Of a DNA stretch of 64,000 nucleotides, positions 61,351 through 64,000 are shown piece after piece; position 1 is the stretch's first letter, and every line of letters starts with the position of its first letter. The notes under the pieces were generated by a model. It did not search any database, had not been told where the DNA came from, and was given only the letters and a program-made list of their open reading frames with translations. The DNA is taken from NCBI GenBank assembly GCA_947172645.1, contig CAMWBY010000009.1:62001-126000 (forward strand), given 5' to 3'. The stretch is from an uncultured Lachnospiraceae bacterium (GTDB taxonomy: Bacteria; Bacillota; Clostridia; Lachnospirales; Lachnospiraceae). The translations under genes and the position numbers were made by a program.

Positions 61351-62031
61351 ATGCAGAAGCATATTTTGGTGATAGAGGACGACCGGGCGATAAACGAGGG
61401 AATTGTCTTTGCACTTACGAGAGAGGGGTATGCGGTTCACGGCGCATACTCCCTGAAAGAGGCGCAAGATTATCTGCAGCGGAGGATGCATCTGATTCTT
61501 CTCGATATTAATCTGCCGGACGGGGACGGCAGGGACTTCCTGCGGAATATGCTTGCGGGGCAGCCTGTGCCGGTGCTTCTTCTGACGGCGAGGGATTCTG
61601 AGCATGATATGATAAAGGGATTTGAGGCAGGGTGCGACGATTATATCACAAAGCCCTTTTCCATGCCGGTTCTGCTTAAGAAAATCGGGGCGGTGCTTAG
61701 GCGCAGCGAGGGAACGTCCAGACAAGTCTATGTGAGCGGTGGGCTGACATACGATTTTGAGAGCAAGCTGTTGACGAAGCATGGAAAGCCGGCGGAGCTG
61801 ACGGCTCTGGAATGCAGGCTGCTTGAGCTTTTTCTCCATAACAGGGGGATTGTGCTTACCAGGGAAACGCTGCTTGAACGGATTTGGGATGCGGATGAGA
61901 GGTTTGTGGAGGACCGCACGCTGAATGTCACGATACGCAGGCTGCGCAAGAAGGTGGAGGATAATCCGGAACAGCCGGCATATATTAAGACAGTATTCGG
62001 TTTAGGATATAAATGGGAGGATGGACAGTGA
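61351..62031 (+). CDS. OmpR-type response regulator, 226 aa
   Basis: Receiver domain with EDD (9-11), phospho-acceptor Asp52 in LILLDINLPDGDG and Lys in YITKPFS, then a winged helix (about 125-226, ending YIKTVFGLGYKWED). ATG 61351 has GGGAGGAAA eight bases upstream; the frame opens at 61324 without a site. Its stop codon shares a base with the kinase start (TGATG). It lies directly behind the FtsX transporter, as in Bce-type detoxification modules, where the regulator activates the transporter genes. Confidence 0.94.
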   Translation: MQKHILVIEDDRAINEGIVFALTREGYAVHGAYSLKEAQDYLQRRMHLILLDINLPDGDGRDFLRNMLAGQPVPVLLLTARDSEHDMIKGFEAGCDDYITKPFSMPVLLKKIGAVLRRSEGTSRQVYVSGGLTYDFESKLLTKHGKPAELTALECRLLELFLHNRGIVLTRETLLERIWDADERFVEDRTLNVTIRRLRKKVEDNPEQPAYIKTVFGLGYKWEDGQ

Positions 62032-63107
62032 TGAGACAGGGATTTCTGTACAGGCTGCGCAGGGATACGGATATGGTTTGGAAAAGCGGTATGGGCGCGA
62101 TGCTCATACTGCTTTTACTGTGCATGGGATGTATCAAGATGGCAGTGAAGGAGGAGAACATGCTTGTCAGGACGCAGCATTGCATGAAGCTTGTAGCTGC
62201 ATGCGGGATACTGTCTCTGGCAGTTTTTGCAGGAGTATACTTCGTGATTGTGCGCCGGGTGAGCGATGTGCTGTACAAATTAGGAGGCATGATTGAGAGC
62301 CTGACGGACGGGCAGGCGGAGGAAGTCTTTCCGGTGGGGGAAGATACGGTTTTATCCCGGCTACAGAGTCAGCTTATGCGGCTCTATGATATTCGACGCT
62401 CCTATGAAGAGCGGGAACAGCAGATGCGCAGGCAGCTTGACGAGAATATCGGCGACCTGGTGCACCAGTTGAATACGCCGGTCACAAATATCAGATTGTA
62501 TGCAGGATTCCTGGGCAGAGAGGATTTGACGCAACAGGAGCGGAGGCGTTTTTTAAAATGTCTTGAAGAGCAGGCGCAGAAGCTATCCTGGCTTGGGGAG
62601 AGCTTTTCCAAGATATCCCGCCTGGAGACAGGAATTATCCATTTGAAACCGGAGCGGCAAAGCATAGAGCCCGTCGTTTTGCAGGCAGTAGGACAGGTCA
62701 TGGAAAAGGCGCAGCTTAAGGGCATGGACATCGTGTTAAAAGGCGATGTGCAGGCGAAGGTGATGGCGGACGCCAGATGGACGGCGGAGGCGGTTTTTAA
62801 TGTGCTTGACAATGCGGTCAAGTACGGCGACGAGGGCAGCGCCATTGAGATTGAGGTTACAAGCCTTACGAATTATGCCGGCATTGCCGTGAGAAACAAT
62901 GGTGTTGAAATTGACAAAGAGGAGTACCACAAGCTTTTCCGGCGCTTTTACAGGGGAAAAGGGAGCGGGGACAAGGAAGGTTCCGGATTGGGGCTGTATA
63001 TCGTGCGGAAGATACTGGAAGAGGAGAAAGGGTATGTCACGGCGGGGAGGAATGCCGACGGGAGGACGGAATTTACGGTTTATCTGGTTTTGGAGCGGAC
63101 TGTGTGA
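62031..63107 (+). CDS. Sensor histidine kinase, 358 aa
   Basis: Two membrane segments (about 21-38 and 54-74) with a tiny loop, so it is of the intramembrane-sensing style often paired with FtsX transporters, although it has an additional HAMP-like linker (75-130). His145 is in NIGDLVHQLNTPVTNI (HisKA), and the HATPase has AVFNVLDNAVKYG and SGLGLYIVRKIL. It starts at ATG 62031 on the regulator stop. The terminator hairpin of the operon includes its own stop codon in the loop (63105-63107). Confidence 0.93.
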   Translation: MRQGFLYRLRRDTDMVWKSGMGAMLILLLLCMGCIKMAVKEENMLVRTQHCMKLVAACGILSLAVFAGVYFVIVRRVSDVLYKLGGMIESLTDGQAEEVFPVGEDTVLSRLQSQLMRLYDIRRSYEEREQQMRRQLDENIGDLVHQLNTPVTNIRLYAGFLGREDLTQQERRRFLKCLEEQAQKLSWLGESFSKISRLETGIIHLKPERQSIEPVVLQAVGQVMEKAQLKGMDIVLKGDVQAKVMADARWTAEAVFNVLDNAVKYGDEGSAIEIEVTSLTNYAGIAVRNNGVEIDKEEYHKLFRRFYRGKGSGDKEGSGLGLYIVRKILEEEKGYVTAGRNADGRTEFTVYLVLERTV

Positions 63108-63122
63108 GGCAGTCCGCTTTTT
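63094..63122 (+). terminator. Rho-independent terminator overlapping the kinase stop codon
   Basis: AGCGGACTG - TGTGAGG - CAGTCCGCT followed by TTTTT. The kinase TGA (63105-63107) lies inside the loop, so translation to the end would open the stem. Confidence 0.85.
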
Positions 63123-63142
63123 AACTTATAGGATAGTACGCC

Positions 63143-63190
63143 AAGGCCGCGCGGCGAGTAGGGGAAGACGGCTCTTCCCTACTCGATTAT
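63143..63190. repeat. Palindromic intergenic repeat, copy 2
   Basis: AAGGCCGCGCGGCGAGTAGG, then GGAAGACGGCTCTTCCCTAC and TCGATTAT. Same layout as 7331-7378 with few differences; both carry the GAGTAGGGGAAGA hairpin. Confidence 0.85.
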
Positions 63191-63283
63191 CGGAAATTCT
63201 ACAGAAATAGATAGAATCTATTGGGAATCCATGGTAAGATAGTACTAGGTGAAAATAAAGACAAGTGGGATAGGAGAACGCTA

Positions 63284-64000
63284 TGAGAAGCTTAAGAGGA
63301 AAACTGATTTTGGAAACATGCATCATCTGTGTGATTTGTCTTGGAATTGCCTCCCTCATGAATTATATGAGCACTTCGGAGGAGCTTTGGGATAAGGAGA
63401 GGGAGAATGCGCAGTCCCTGGCGGAGAAAAGCGCTGACAAAATTGAACTCTGGATTAGGGAGCAGGAGATTTTTCTGGACGCGGTTGCCGATACGGTAGG
63501 TATTGAAGGTAAGACAGAGGAGGAATCTCTGCTTGTATACCTTACGCAGCTTTTGGAGAGGCACAATGAGGACAATGTGCTGTACGATATCTATTATGTC
63601 AGTGAAGACAACAAGATGACGGCTGCAAGCGGCTACGTGCCGGAACCGGATATTGATTTTACCGAACGGGCGTGGTATGTGGGCGCGGCCCGGGGAAACG
63701 GGGTTTATTATGCCGCGCCGTACAAGGATGCGGATTCGGGAAGAATGGTTATAACGCTGGCGCGTAAAGTCATGGTTGACGGGGAGATGGCAGGCGTCCT
63801 GGCGGAAGATATTTTCATCGATACGATTGTGGATATGGTAAATAAATGCGAGGTGCCCAATAACAGTTATGCTATGCTGCTTGACCAGAATATGGGGTTG
63901 GTGGTGCATCCCAATGAGGCATACGGGTATGTGAACGATGAGCCCGTCGCTGTAGATACATTACCCGGGAATCCGTATGGGGAGATTATCAGCGCCTTGG
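63284..64000 (+). CDS. dCache sensor protein (chemoreceptor-like), 3' end outside window
   Basis: ATG 63284 follows AGGAGAACG; the frame stays open to the end of the window, giving 239 residues. A membrane segment lies at about 10-27 (LETCIICVICLGIASLMN), then a dCache-type extracytoplasmic sensor with the family block TERAWYVGAARGNGVYYAAP and MVITLARKVMVDG..AGVLAEDI. Such domains bind small ligands such as amino acids or quaternary amines. The output domain lies beyond the window; methyl-accepting chemotaxis protein is most likely, with GGDEF or kinase output possible. Confidence 0.85.

Overview
The window looks like a chromosomal segment of a Gram-positive anaerobe of the Clostridia, most likely family Lachnospiraceae. 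The basis is AGGAGG-type ribosome binding sites, lipoprotein-anchored binding proteins, many YesM/AraC two-component pairs, the DUF4250, DUF4364, DUF975 and DUF4179 families, and the rho-rpmE-DUF1385-prmC-prfA block. No rRNA, tRNA, CRISPR array, integrase or transposase was found. The species cannot be named from sequence reading alone.

Layout. 1-7.4 kb is an accessory stretch: a truncated Sel1-repeat protein, small unknown proteins, and an RNA-repair/ribosome-rescue cassette (two RtcB ligases and the PrfH release factor), then a Rpn-type nuclease and gene relics. 7.4-13.8 kb is a sugar-uptake operon: YesM-type kinase, AraC-type regulator, lipoprotein and two permeases, without an ATPase. 14.0-16.7 kb is clpB behind a CIRCE operator. 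16.9-27.4 kb holds an S66 peptidase, DUF4250, a ferredoxin-ASKHA protein, DUF975, an OmpR-type two-component system, a polysaccharide deacetylase, rarA and a large membrane-anchored DUF5722 protein. 27.4-30.1 kb is a minus-strand group (DUF4364, radical SAM, malic enzyme). 30.6-35.7 kb is the housekeeping rho-rpmE-DUF1385-prmC-prfA block.

35.7-41.3 kb is a second accessory block placed directly behind prfA. It contains a dead acetyltransferase, a two-gene unit with a retropepsin-like protein, a two-subunit restriction-modification system whose nuclease and methylase are fused, and a RelB-type antitoxin beside a frameshifted PIN toxin. A 19-base exact repeat of the prfA tail and two related terminators flank its parts, which suggests stepwise insertion at the 3' end of prfA.

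41.5-44.3 kb has an ECF sigma factor with its DUF4179 partner and a CPBP membrane protease. 44.6-50.0 kb is a tannin/gallate cluster: UbiD-type decarboxylase, UbiX-type flavin prenyltransferase, LysR regulator, tannase and an LpdD-like protein. The likely route is ester hydrolysis to gallate followed by decarboxylation to pyrogallol. 50.1-57.9 kb is an RbsABC-like sugar ABC system with its own two-component system, whose regulator is frameshifted at a G6 run, plus a catalytically dead ABC ATPase. 58.0-63.1 kb is a MacB/FtsX-like ABC exporter with an OmpR-type two-component system. A dCache sensor gene runs off the right end. A palindromic repeat occurs at both ends of the window (7.3 and 63.1 kb).
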